The notes beneath the pieces are model-generated. The model searched no databases, was not told the DNA's origin, and saw only the letters and a program-made list of their open reading frames with translations. 5,058 bases of DNA from JBHEMT01 sp046262435 (lineage in GTDB: Bacteria; Chloroflexota; Dormibacteria; Aeolococcales; Aeolococcaceae), in contig JBHEMT010000011.1 of NCBI GenBank assembly GCA_046262435.1, forward strand, positions 1 through 5,058, given 5' to 3'. Below, piece after piece: positions 1-5,058 of this stretch (position 1 is the stretch's first letter; the number at the start of each line of letters is the position of its first letter). A program made the position numbers and the translations under genes.

Positions 1-330
1 GGTGTAGAAGGGCTTGGGCGTGGCCCGTCCGGGATCGACGAAGCGCTCGCGCGCGCCGGAGTCGAACCCCTGGCGAACCACCTCTGCTTTGAGTGTGGGG
101 GTGTTCTCCTGGTCGGCCAGGATGCCGGGGTCGACGTTCTCGGCCCCTCCGCGCTTGTAACCGGGGAGCTGGTCGGGGCGCAGCAGGTAGGCGTTGGCGG
201 CGCGATGGGCTGACGGAGTGAGTATTGGCGTCGCCGTCGGTGCCCCGGGGATCTCGCCGCTGTCGCAGGCGACAAGGCCAAGCACGAGCAGCGACATGGC
301 GACCGCCCGCAGTGCTGGTGGTGACACCAC
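1..330 (-). CDS. Putative lipoprotein, C-terminal part beyond window edge
   Basis: An open frame of 110 codons runs off the left edge with no stop. I chose GTG at 330: it gives a short N-region with Arg8, a hydrophobic stretch (residues about 9-21) and a lipobox ending L-V-A-C with Cys22, the expected lipidated residue. An ATG at 297 is possible but would leave no positive charge before the hydrophobic core. After Cys22 come a short Gly/Pro/Thr-rich tether and a mixed-composition domain containing LRPDQLPGYKRGG and VDPGILADQENTP, which looks like real folded protein. I do not recognise the family. It should be exported and anchored on the outer face of the cytoplasmic membrane. It starts 83 bases after the anti-sigma stop on the same strand, so co-transcription with the sigma operon is likely; a role in the same envelope response is inference. 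Confidence 0.7.
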   Translation of the reverse strand, partial: MVSPPALRAVAMSLLVLGLVACDSGEIPGAPTATPILTPSAHRAANAYLLRPDQLPGYKRGGAENVDPGILADQENTPTLKAEVVRQGFDSGARERFVDPGRATPKPFYT

Positions 331-373
331 GCGATGGTACTCAGCCGGAACGCCGGCCCCGGCAGCGTCGGCA

Positions 374-390
374 CCAGCAGCGGCTGCTGG
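374..390 (-). other. Intercistronic stem-loop between anti-sigma and lipoprotein genes
   Basis: A perfect 7-base inverted repeat (CCAGCAG / CTGCTGG) with a 3-base loop lies in the 83-base gap. No T-run follows on either strand, so it is not a standard intrinsic terminator. It could stabilise or mark a processing point in the transcript, or be a chance GC-rich palindrome. Confidence 0.35.
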
Positions 391-413
391 CCGCTGGCGC
401 CATTGCGCGCGGG

Positions 414-2501
414 TCAGTGCAGGTCGAGCACCAGACGCACGGGACTGAGGACGTACCCGGCGCTCACCGTGACCGGGTGGACGAGGGTCAGTGCATAGAC
501 CGTCGCGCCGGCCACCGTTGCCCGGGGGAGCAGGGTGACCGCGATGACGGTGGTGCCGTCAGGCTGGGCCGGAGCGCCGCCGCTCACTCCGAATAGCTCG
601 ACCCAGACAGTCCGGGCGTCGTGAGTTCCCACCACGGCGCGCGGGGTTCCGCCGCCGGCACTCGGCGAGGCCAGGTCGAAGACCACCCGGTAGTCGCCCG
701 GGTGTGCCCCGTACCGCACCCCCTGGAGGCCATACCCGCTCGACCCGTCCCCGAGCAGATGCGGGTCGGTGAGTCCGGCGGTGGTGGCGACTGGGGCGGC
801 CGAGCTCGCCGGCGCCGCCGACGGAGCCGCGGAGGGTTGCGCCGAGGGCGCCGCCGCGGACGGGTTCGGCGGCACCACGACCACGGGGGCGGCCGAGGAG
901 TGAGCGGCGGGGGCGGGCGCGCGGTGCACCGCGGCCACCGGGTTCGACGCGGTGATGCGAGTCACCGAACGGCCGGTGAGCAGCCCGACGAGGGCCAGGA
1001 TCCCCACCAGCGCGACGGCACCGAGCAGCCGGCGCGGCGCCTCGCTCTGTAGGCGCGCGGCGTGGCGACCGATCCCGGCCATCGCCGCGGGTACCGCCGC
1101 GGGACGGCTCAGCGGCCTGCGCGACGGACGGCGATCGGCACCGGCATCAGCCGTCCGCGAGCTGGAGCCGGCCATCGTGGAGCGGCGCGGAGCTGAGTAG
1201 TCAACGGCCGGCACCCAGCCGGGCTCGTCCGCGCCCGAGGGGGGTGCGGTGGTGGGGACCGCCGGGGTGGGCCTCGTGGCTGCGTCTCCCCACCCGGGGA
1301 TCCTTCCCCCCGCCGGGGCGTCCGCGGCGGGGGTCGCCGCGCGGACGGGCGGCGTGGGGTGTACCCGAGGCAGCCAGGGAGAGGGAGCCTGCGGGTCAGG
1401 GAAGGCGATCCCCGGAAGCGAACCCGCGGGTGGGGTCGGATGCGCCACCGGGTCCGCGGCCCGGGGCGGGAGCACGCGCCTGGTCCAACGGTCCTCCGCT
1501 TGACCGGTGCCGGTGAGGTGGGTGTCGACGTCGCCTTGCCCGGCCCCCTCCGGCGCCGTTGAGGCGGCGGCCATACCACCGCGCATCGCCCGGCGGCCCG
1601 CGGGGACGGGCCGGCCCCGCAGCGGTGCCCCGGTGCCGCTCACCACCTGGACCGAGTCGTCGAAGTCGTCCACCGGCCCCCGGGAGAGCGCTCGGTACAT
1701 CGCCACCCGCTCCCGGGCCCGGCCGAGCAGCCCGGGACGGACGGCGCGCTGCGGCTCGGCGGGCGGGCCGGCGTCGAAGTCCTCGGCCGTGTCCGCCTCC
1801 CAGCTTTCGTCGAACGCAAAGGCGGGCAGATCGGGGGGCCCAGCGTGGTGAGCCGGGGCGGTCCAGGGATCGGCGTCGGGAGGGGAGGTCCAGGTCGATG
1901 ACACGCTTGGGTCTCCTGGGAGGGCCGATGGGACCGCCGCGGGGGACATGGCCCCGGCGATGGGTGGAAAGGGGAGCTCGAGGGCGGGACGGGTCTGGTG
2001 CCTCGGGTGGTGCGCCTCGGGGCCCGGGGAGGCGGTCCGCTGGGCCACGCCCAGGGCCGCCCCTGAGGGGTCGCCGTCAGGTTCGCTCTCGGCCGCATCC
2101 GCGCCAAAGCCGCCGCCCGACTCCCGCGCGGCAAGCGACCGGCGGCGCAGGTAGTCGTCGCGCCGGGCCGTCAGCGGGGCGGGGTGCTGGAAGCGGTCGC
2201 GCTGCCATGGCGGTGCCCCGGGGCCGCCGCCCGGGCCCCACCCGTCCAGCTCGATATCGGCGCGCTCGGGAAGCGGGTCGTCGGGACGGATGAGTCGCAG
2301 CTGCTCGAGCAGGGCGTGGACCGAGTGGTCGGGGACGTGCGCCGGTGCCAGCGCCGCGATCCGCTTGGTCTCCTCGGTGAGGTGCTCCAGCCCACCCCGG
2401 CAGCGGGTGCAGCCCACCAGGTGCGCCTCCAGTTCACCGCGGCGGCTGGCTTCGAGCTCGTCGTCCAGGTAGCAGCTGAGGGTCAGCAGGCTGCACTTCA
2501 C
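414..2501 (-). CDS. Long transmembrane anti-sigma-like protein with zinc-finger head and AMIN-like outer domain
   Basis: 695 residues from a GTG start that overlaps the sigma gene stop as GTGA, which implies translational coupling. Residues 1-40 resemble the zinc-binding anti-sigma (ZAS / zf-HC2) fold: Cys3, Cys10, then H27-x3-C31-x2-C34 in a YLDDEL...HLVGCTRC context. This part should bind and hold the sigma factor in the cytoplasm. Residues about 70-490 are rich in Pro, Ala, Gly and Arg and look mostly disordered, apart from a more ordered-looking patch around 262-287. A single membrane helix spans about 492-510, preceded by two Arg. Residues about 527-576 form an Ala/Pro/Ser spacer. Residues about 582-695 form a compact beta-rich domain (GVRYGAHPGDYRVVFDL ... 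LSPVRLVLDL) that resembles AMIN-like domains of exported actinobacterial proteins; this match is from memory. Typical anti-sigma proteins of this kind have roughly 100-300 residues, so this one is exceptionally long. Sigma binding is inferred from the zinc motif and gene order. Confidence 0.85.
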   Translation of the reverse strand: MKCSLLTLSCYLDDELEASRRGELEAHLVGCTRCRGGLEHLTEETKRIAALAPAHVPDHSVHALLEQLRLIRPDDPLPERADIELDGWGPGGGPGAPPWQRDRFQHPAPLTARRDDYLRRRSLAARESGGGFGADAAESEPDGDPSGAALGVAQRTASPGPEAHHPRHQTRPALELPFPPIAGAMSPAAVPSALPGDPSVSSTWTSPPDADPWTAPAHHAGPPDLPAFAFDESWEADTAEDFDAGPPAEPQRAVRPGLLGRARERVAMYRALSRGPVDDFDDSVQVVSGTGAPLRGRPVPAGRRAMRGGMAAASTAPEGAGQGDVDTHLTGTGQAEDRWTRRVLPPRAADPVAHPTPPAGSLPGIAFPDPQAPSPWLPRVHPTPPVRAATPAADAPAGGRIPGWGDAATRPTPAVPTTAPPSGADEPGWVPAVDYSAPRRSTMAGSSSRTADAGADRRPSRRPLSRPAAVPAAMAGIGRHAARLQSEAPRRLLGAVALVGILALVGLLTGRSVTRITASNPVAAVHRAPAPAAHSSAAPVVVVPPNPSAAAPSAQPSAAPSAAPASSAAPVATTAGLTDPHLLGDGSSGYGLQGVRYGAHPGDYRVVFDLASPSAGGGTPRAVVGTHDARTVWVELFGVSGGAPAQPDGTTVIAVTLLPRATVAGATVYALTLVHPVTVSAGYVLSPVRLVLDLH
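774..923 (-). repeat. Ala/Pro/Ser low-complexity spacer inside the anti-sigma gene
   Basis: Codes residues about 527-576 of the anti-sigma-like protein, just outside the membrane helix. It includes short imperfect PSAAPSA-type repeats. Such stretches commonly act as extended, wall-spanning tethers; here it would hold the C-terminal domain away from the membrane. Repeats of this kind can change length by slippage. Confidence 0.6.
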
Positions 2502-3019
2502 AGCCGGATCTCGCGGAAGACGTTGCCGAAGTCGCGGCGCGAGCGCGCCACCAGGCGGGCCACTGCCTCAGGCGAGCACTCCAGGGCGGTGGCCATCTGC
2601 CGGTAGTCGAGGCCCACCCGGTCGCGCAGCAGCAGGGCCACCCGGCAGTCGAAGGGGATCGTCAGCAGGGCGCGCTTCACCGTGTTCATCCGGGCAGCGG
2701 CGCTCGCATCCATCTCCGCATAGAAGGGGGGCCGGCTCCGGCGAAAGAGACGGCTGGGCCCGGTGGGGCGCGGCGGGAAGCGGTGCTGCTGTCGGCAGGC
2801 CCGGGTTACCGCCCGGTACAGCGCCGCCCGGCCGTCGGCCTGGAGGCGCGCCGGCGGGTACTTGGCCGCGTGGTACATGCCACCGGCGACAAATTCAATG
2901 GCGTCGTCGGCATCGCCGACCAGATGGGTGGCGTACGTCGACAGCTCATCGAGATGCTCGCGAACGATGACCGCGAGCTCACCCGAATGGGGCGGAACTT
3001 CTGCTGCGACGTTGATCAT
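2498..3019 (-). CDS. Divergent ECF-type RNA polymerase sigma factor
   Basis: 173 residues, the usual ECF size. Residues about 18-80 occupy the sigma region 2 position (REHLDELSTYATHLVGDADDA...), but region 2.2 is unusual: where most ECF factors have a D-x-x-D-x-x-Q-E-x-F pattern, this one has DADDAIEFVAGGMYHA. A basic, Pro-rich linker follows at 81-99. Residues about 108-165 form region 4: a leading helix (VKRALLTIPFDCRVALLLRD) then a helix-turn-helix (LDYRQMATALECSPEAVARL) for the -35 element. The ATG at 3019 keeps all of region 2 and lies about 35 bases from a predicted transcription start; no Shine-Dalgarno is visible. Its last four bases overlap the anti-sigma gene, the classic sigma/anti-sigma pairing, which supports the call. 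The regulon is unknown. The family call is strong for region 4 and moderate for region 2. Confidence 0.85.
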   Translation of the reverse strand: MINVAAEVPPHSGELAVIVREHLDELSTYATHLVGDADDAIEFVAGGMYHAAKYPPARLQADGRAALYRAVTRACRQQHRFPPRPTGPSRLFRRSRPPFYAEMDASAAARMNTVKRALLTIPFDCRVALLLRDRVGLDYRQMATALECSPEAVARLVARSRRDFGNVFREIRL

Positions 3020-3060
3020 GGCGTGGAGTGGGACGACGGTCGCGCGGTATCGGAGTCGCC

Positions 3061-3089
3061 AGCATACAGCGGTGTGGTGGTTCCGTCAA
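3061..3089 (-). promoter_or_regulatory. SigA-like promoter for the sigma/anti-sigma operon
   Basis: On the minus strand, TTGACG (3089-3084) is separated by 17 bases from TATGCT (3066-3061), close to the housekeeping consensus TTGACA-N17-TATAAT. The -35 overlaps the nnrE stop codon. The predicted start near 3054 leaves a leader of about 35 bases before the sigma ATG. A GGAACC at 3084-3079 recalls ECF -35 elements, but no CGTC/CGTT-like -10 sits 16-17 bases downstream. Confidence 0.6.
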
Positions 3090-3853
3090 TCGAGGACGGC
3101 AGCGACCCGGAGCAGCGCGCCACCGCGCACCGCGCTCGGCTGTTCCAGCCCGGCACGCGCCCACGCGACCGCCGGGATGCCGATGTCGGCGACCAGAAGC
3201 GCGCCGGTGTGAGCGCGTGCCCGCGCACCCCATAGCCCGCGCTTCATCGCCGTCAGCGTGCAGGTGGTGTGGGCGCTGACGCATGCCCCCGCCGCGGTGC
3301 CGCTGTCGACGTCAAGCCCGCTGGGCACGTCGACGCTGAGGATGCGGGGGTGGCGCAGCGCCGCGATGACTGCCGCGTCCAGGTCGCGCGGCGCCCCGCG
3401 CAAACCGCTTCCCAGCAGGCCGTCGACGACCAGGCGCGCCTCTGCCAGCCTCGCCGCCAGTGGTGCGCCGACCGCCAGCGGCGCAGCGTCGTCCACCTCG
3501 ATCAGGGTCGCTGACGGCGCGCTGGCGCGCAGGCGGCGCCGTTGTTCGGTGACCAGCGGGCCGGGGTGCGGAGCACCCACCAGCAGGACGGTTACGGCGC
3601 AGCCCCAGCCCGCCAGCTGCCGCGCCATCACCAGCGCATCTCCCCCGTTGTTGCCACGTCCGGCACAAACGAGCACGGGGCCGGGAGCGCGACCGAGCAG
3701 GCGCCAGGCGGTCCGGGCCAGCTGCCACCCGGCGGTCTCCATCAGCACCTCGAGGGGCAGCCCAGCCTCGGCGGCGGCGGCGTCGAGACGGCGCACCTCC
3801 TGCGCGCGGAGCGCACCCAGGCGGCGGTGCTCCGCGTGGCCAGAGCCCGTCAT
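3086..3853 (-). CDS. nnrE: NAD(P)H-hydrate epimerase, stand-alone YjeF N-terminal domain
   Basis: 255 residues. The enzyme interconverts the R and S forms of hydrated NADH/NADPH (NAD(P)HX), damage products that a partner dehydratase (NnrD) then repairs; it is cytoplasmic. Visible family motifs, in order: MET-AGWQLA (38-46), the Rossmann-like nucleotide motif AGRGNNGGDALVMARQL (64-80), VVDGLLGSGL (142-151) with the conserved Asp144, SVDVPSGLDVDSG (173-185), the AHTTCTLTAMKRGL stretch (194-207), and a closing LLVADIGIP (219-227). In many bacteria this domain is fused to NnrD in a protein of about 500 residues; here the frame stops about 30 residues after the epimerase domain and no dehydratase is present in the window, so NnrD must be encoded elsewhere or be absent. 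The ATG at 3853 sits 9 bases from a -10-like hexamer with no Shine-Dalgarno, suggesting near-leaderless translation. The sigma gene follows after 66 bases with its own promoter. Confidence 0.93.
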   Translation of the reverse strand: MTGSGHAEHRRLGALRAQEVRRLDAAAAEAGLPLEVLMETAGWQLARTAWRLLGRAPGPVLVCAGRGNNGGDALVMARQLAGWGCAVTVLLVGAPHPGPLVTEQRRRLRASAPSATLIEVDDAAPLAVGAPLAARLAEARLVVDGLLGSGLRGAPRDLDAAVIAALRHPRILSVDVPSGLDVDSGTAAGACVSAHTTCTLTAMKRGLWGARARAHTGALLVADIGIPAVAWARAGLEQPSAVRGGALLRVAAVLD

Positions 3854-3861
3854 CGGCGCGC

Positions 3862-3868
3862 TAGGGTA
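3862..3868. promoter_or_regulatory. Candidate bidirectional -10 element between nnrE and the divergent membrane-protein gene
   Basis: The heptamer TAGGGTA reads TAGGGT on the plus strand (3862-3867) and TACCCT on the minus strand (3868-3863), both fitting the TANNNT -10 pattern. Exactly 9 bases separate each hexamer from its ATG (3877 plus, 3853 minus). Transcription starting about 7 bases past each -10 would give leaders of roughly 0-3 bases. No -35 or extended -10 is seen, so this rests on symmetry and position alone. Confidence 0.45.
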
Positions 3869-3876
3869 GCAGCGCG

Positions 3877-4251
3877 ATGGTCGCCGATCCCACGAGCACG
3901 GTCACCGGTTCAGCGCGGCGGCCGGCGTGGGCCCTTCCCGCGCTGGTCCTGGGCCTCGTCGCGGTCGCGGTCGCGCTGGTGGTGGGCCTGCGCGGTCTGG
4001 TCGCCAACCCGGTCCGCTCCACCGCGGGGGGAGTGACCACCCTGGACGGCTCCTTTCAGCCGTACCCGTGCCCCGGTGCTGCGGTGGCGTGCGCCCAGGG
4101 CTTCGTCCAGGCCGGCTCCCGCGGCGTGTTCGTCAGGTTTCCCAGCGGCTGCCCGCTGCCCGCGCGCGAGGCTCACGTGGTGGTCCAGGCACGCAGCGCG
4201 TCCGACCTGGGCAAGGCCGCCTACCGCGCCCTGGGATGTGCCCAATCATGA
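3877..4251 (+). CDS. Small single-pass membrane protein with four cysteines, function unknown
   Basis: 124 residues. I do not recognise the family. A short N-terminal segment with two Arg (14-15) precedes one hydrophobic helix at about 18-41, so the N-terminus is probably inside and the rest outside. The outer part (about 42-124) has four cysteines at 65, 72, 92 and 121, enough for two disulfides, and reads like a small folded domain (TLDGSFQPYPCPGAAVACAQ, then GVFVRFPSGCPLP, then AHVVVQARS). The helix lacks a lipobox; it may be an uncleaved anchor. The gene is divergent from nnrE, with the ATG 9 bases from a -10-like hexamer and no Shine-Dalgarno, so a near-leaderless message is likely. Its stop overlaps the ATG of a 5-codon frame that leads into the next gene. 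Confidence 0.75.
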   Translation: MVADPTSTVTGSARRPAWALPALVLGLVAVAVALVVGLRGLVANPVRSTAGGVTTLDGSFQPYPCPGAAVACAQGFVQAGSRGVFVRFPSGCPLPAREAHVVVQARSASDLGKAAYRALGCAQS

Positions 4252-4265
4252 GCGCCTTGCGGTGA
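4248..4265 (+). other. Five-codon bridging reading frame between two genes
   Basis: ATG AGC GCC TTG CGG TGA. Its ATG overlaps the upstream stop as ATGA, and its TGA overlaps the downstream GTG start as GTGA. A ribosome ending the upstream gene could re-start here and be delivered to the GTG at 4262. This may be translational coupling, or chance, or a trace of a former ATG start for the downstream gene in another frame. Confidence 0.35.
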
Positions 4266-4795
4266 GCGAGGTCGGCCACACACCCCGTCGCTGCTCGCTG
4301 TGGGCGATGCCCACCGGAGCGGAGACGGACCGCCTGCAGGAGCTGCGCGACCGACTGGCCATCGCAGCGCACGGACTGGACTTCCCGATCCACTGCACGG
4401 TCTACGGGCACATCGGGCTGGACCCCGAGGAGGCGGCGCGGCGGATCGATGTCGGCGTCCGCGAGATGGCCCCGCACACCCTGAGGCTGGTTGCCACCGG
4501 GTTGGAGAACGAACTTTTCCGTGCCCTGTACCTGCGGGTCGAACCCACGGTCGCGGTGCTCAGCGCGCACCGCGCCGCAGCGGTGGCGCTGGGACTGCCC
4601 GAGTACCCGGCGTACTTTCCCCACGTGAGCCTGCTCTACAGCACCACGCCGGCCAACCAGCGGCGGGAGCTTGCCGGCGGCCTGGGGATCCCCCTGCCGA
4701 TCACCCTGAGCGTGGAGACCGTGGCTCTCTACACCACTGCCGGCGAGGACACATCACGCTGGGGCCTGGTGAAGAGCTGGTCGCTGGGCCACTGA
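4262..4795 (+). CDS. 2H phosphoesterase, cyclic phosphodiesterase-like
   Basis: 177 residues from GTG 4262. The two signature motifs of the 2H phosphoesterase superfamily are present: H44-C-T46 in FPIHCTVYG and H121-V-S123 in FPHVSLLY. Together with the N-terminal CSLWAMP (11-17) they resemble cyclic phosphodiesterases (CPDase family), which open cyclic phosphates such as ADP-ribose 1'',2''-cyclic phosphate or 2',3'-cyclic nucleotides; related members are RNA 2',3'-cyclic phosphodiesterases / 2'-5' ligases. The length fits single-domain members. The true substrate in this organism is unknown. No signal peptide is seen, so it should be cytoplasmic. The frame stays open upstream to 4076, but that part overlaps the membrane-protein gene in another frame and looks like shadow sequence. 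ATG 4307 would remove the conserved SLW segment, so GTG 4262 is preferred. It is probably co-transcribed with the preceding gene, 10 bases away, and converges on groEL. Confidence 0.87.
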   Translation: MSEVGHTPRRCSLWAMPTGAETDRLQELRDRLAIAAHGLDFPIHCTVYGHIGLDPEEAARRIDVGVREMAPHTLRLVATGLENELFRALYLRVEPTVAVLSAHRAAAVALGLPEYPAYFPHVSLLYSTTPANQRRELAGGLGIPLPITLSVETVALYTTAGEDTSRWGLVKSWSLGH

Positions 4796-4808
4796 ATTCG
4801 CCCATCGT

Positions 4809-4830
4809 GGCGGCTCGGACCCGGGCCGCC
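4809..4830 (+). other. GC-rich hairpin after the phosphoesterase gene
   Basis: GGCGGC (4809-4814) pairs with GCCGCC (4825-4830) around a 10-base loop, 13 bases after the stop codon. No T-run follows on the plus strand. It may slow polymerase or protect the 3' end, but it is not a standard intrinsic terminator. Confidence 0.3.
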
Positions 4831-4875
4831 GTGCGCCGCAGCACCGACCGCCGTGCCCGGACAACAATTCCGCAC

Positions 4876-4912
4876 AACAAAAAGAAGAGGCCCCCCGCGA
4901 CGGGGAGCCTCT
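4876..4912 (-). terminator. Intrinsic terminator of groEL
   Basis: On the minus strand, a stem of 11 pairs with one mismatch (AGAGGC-TCCCCG against CGGGG-G-GCCTCT, positions 4912-4901 and 4897-4886) with a 3-base loop is followed by TCTTCTTTTTG. It begins 37 bases after the groEL stop. On the plus strand the hairpin is preceded by an A-rich run but not followed by T-rich sequence, so it acts mainly for groEL. Confidence 0.88.
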
Positions 4913-4949
4913 CCTGGAACGCGACCGGGCGGATGGCCCGGGCGGTTGG

Positions 4950-5058
4950 CTAGTACTCGGGCATTGCCGGCGCGGGCGCCTTGTTCTTCTCCGGCGCGTC
5001 GGTGATCAGCGCCTCGGTGGTGAGCAGCAGGCCGGCGATCGACGCTGCGTTCTGCACC
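4950..5058 (-). CDS. groEL: Chaperonin GroEL, C-terminal end only
   Basis: Only the last 35 codons and the TAG stop lie in the window; the gene continues past the right edge. The sequence VQNAASIAGLLLTTEALITD is the highly conserved last part of the GroEL equatorial domain, found in nearly all bacterial 60-kDa chaperonins (ATP-driven folding of cytoplasmic proteins as a double ring with GroES). After it comes a short tail, PEKNKAPAPAMPEY, which lacks both the Gly-Gly-Met repeats usual in many bacterial GroELs and the His-rich end of some actinobacterial paralogues. A terminator follows, so it is the last gene of its transcript. The identity is sure; the paralogue type cannot be told from this fragment. 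Confidence 0.95.
   Translation of the reverse strand, partial: VQNAASIAGLLLTTEALITDAPEKNKAPAPAMPEY

Noticed and set aside
318..330. GTGGT/ACCAC 5-base hairpin over the lipoprotein start
   Set aside because: Too short to stand out in such GC-rich DNA; likely a by-product of two consecutive GTG codons.
1640..2134. Second minus-strand frame of 164 codons inside the anti-sigma gene
   Set aside because: Low-complexity Pro/Arg/Thr sequence in an alternative frame; the main frame has the zinc motif, membrane helix and C-terminal domain.
1559..2293. Plus-strand open frame of 244 codons opposite the anti-sigma gene
   Set aside because: Extremely Arg/Pro/Gly-rich composition with no motif; it is the usual antisense shadow of a GC-rich gene.
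3079..3084. GGAACC as an ECF-type self-regulated -35 on the minus strand
   Set aside because: No CGTC- or CGTT-like -10 occurs 16-17 bases downstream; the overlapping SigA-like promoter explains the site better.
3086..3853. nnrE as a truncated NnrE-NnrD fusion
   Set aside because: The epimerase domain is complete and no dehydratase remnant follows in any frame before the sigma gene; stand-alone NnrE proteins are known.
3258..3869. Plus-strand open frame of 203 codons opposite nnrE
   Set aside because: Ser/Arg/Ala-rich with no family motif, while the minus strand carries every NnrE signature.
4076..4261. Upstream extension of the phosphoesterase frame to ATG 4076
   Set aside because: It lies over the membrane-protein gene and is Arg/Ala/Trp-rich out-of-frame sequence; family similarity begins after GTG 4262.

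Overview
The window is very GC-rich, uses GTG as well as ATG starts, has long open frames opposite real genes, and shows almost no Shine-Dalgarno sequences. This fits a high-GC Gram-positive-like or Chloroflexota/Dormibacterota-like lineage. The phylum cannot be fixed from the sequence. The only strong phylogenetic marker is the last 35 residues of GroEL, which end in a Met-Pro-Glu-Tyr tail instead of a Gly-Gly-Met tail.

Layout. Positions 1-3853 hold a minus-strand cluster, read right to left: a stand-alone NAD(P)H-hydrate epimerase (nnrE, 3853-3086), a divergent ECF-type sigma factor (3019-2498), a very long membrane anti-sigma-like protein (2501-414) overlapping the sigma gene by 4 bases, and a lipoprotein cut by the window edge (330-1). 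From 3877 a divergent plus-strand pair begins: a small one-pass membrane protein with four cysteines (3877-4251), then a 2H-phosphoesterase of the cyclic phosphodiesterase type (4262-4795). This pair converges on the end of groEL (minus strand, 5058-4950), which has a clear intrinsic terminator at 4876-4912.

How the parts may work together. The sigma/anti-sigma pair looks like an envelope-sensing switch. A zinc-finger-like anti-sigma domain in the cytoplasm is joined through about 420 mostly disordered residues to one membrane helix, then an Ala/Pro/Ser spacer and a folded, AMIN-like domain outside the cell. The following lipoprotein may act in the same envelope process. nnrE and the phosphoesterase are small nucleotide-metabolite repair or processing enzymes whose link to the sigma system is probably only positional.

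Regulatory signals: a SigA-like promoter (TTGACG, 17-base spacer, TATGCT) overlaps the nnrE stop codon and should drive the sigma operon. A 7-base TAGGGTA element in the 23-base divergent gap gives a TANNNT -10 on each strand, 9 bases from each ATG, suggesting a bidirectional, near-leaderless promoter. No mobile element, CRISPR array, tRNA or rRNA was seen.
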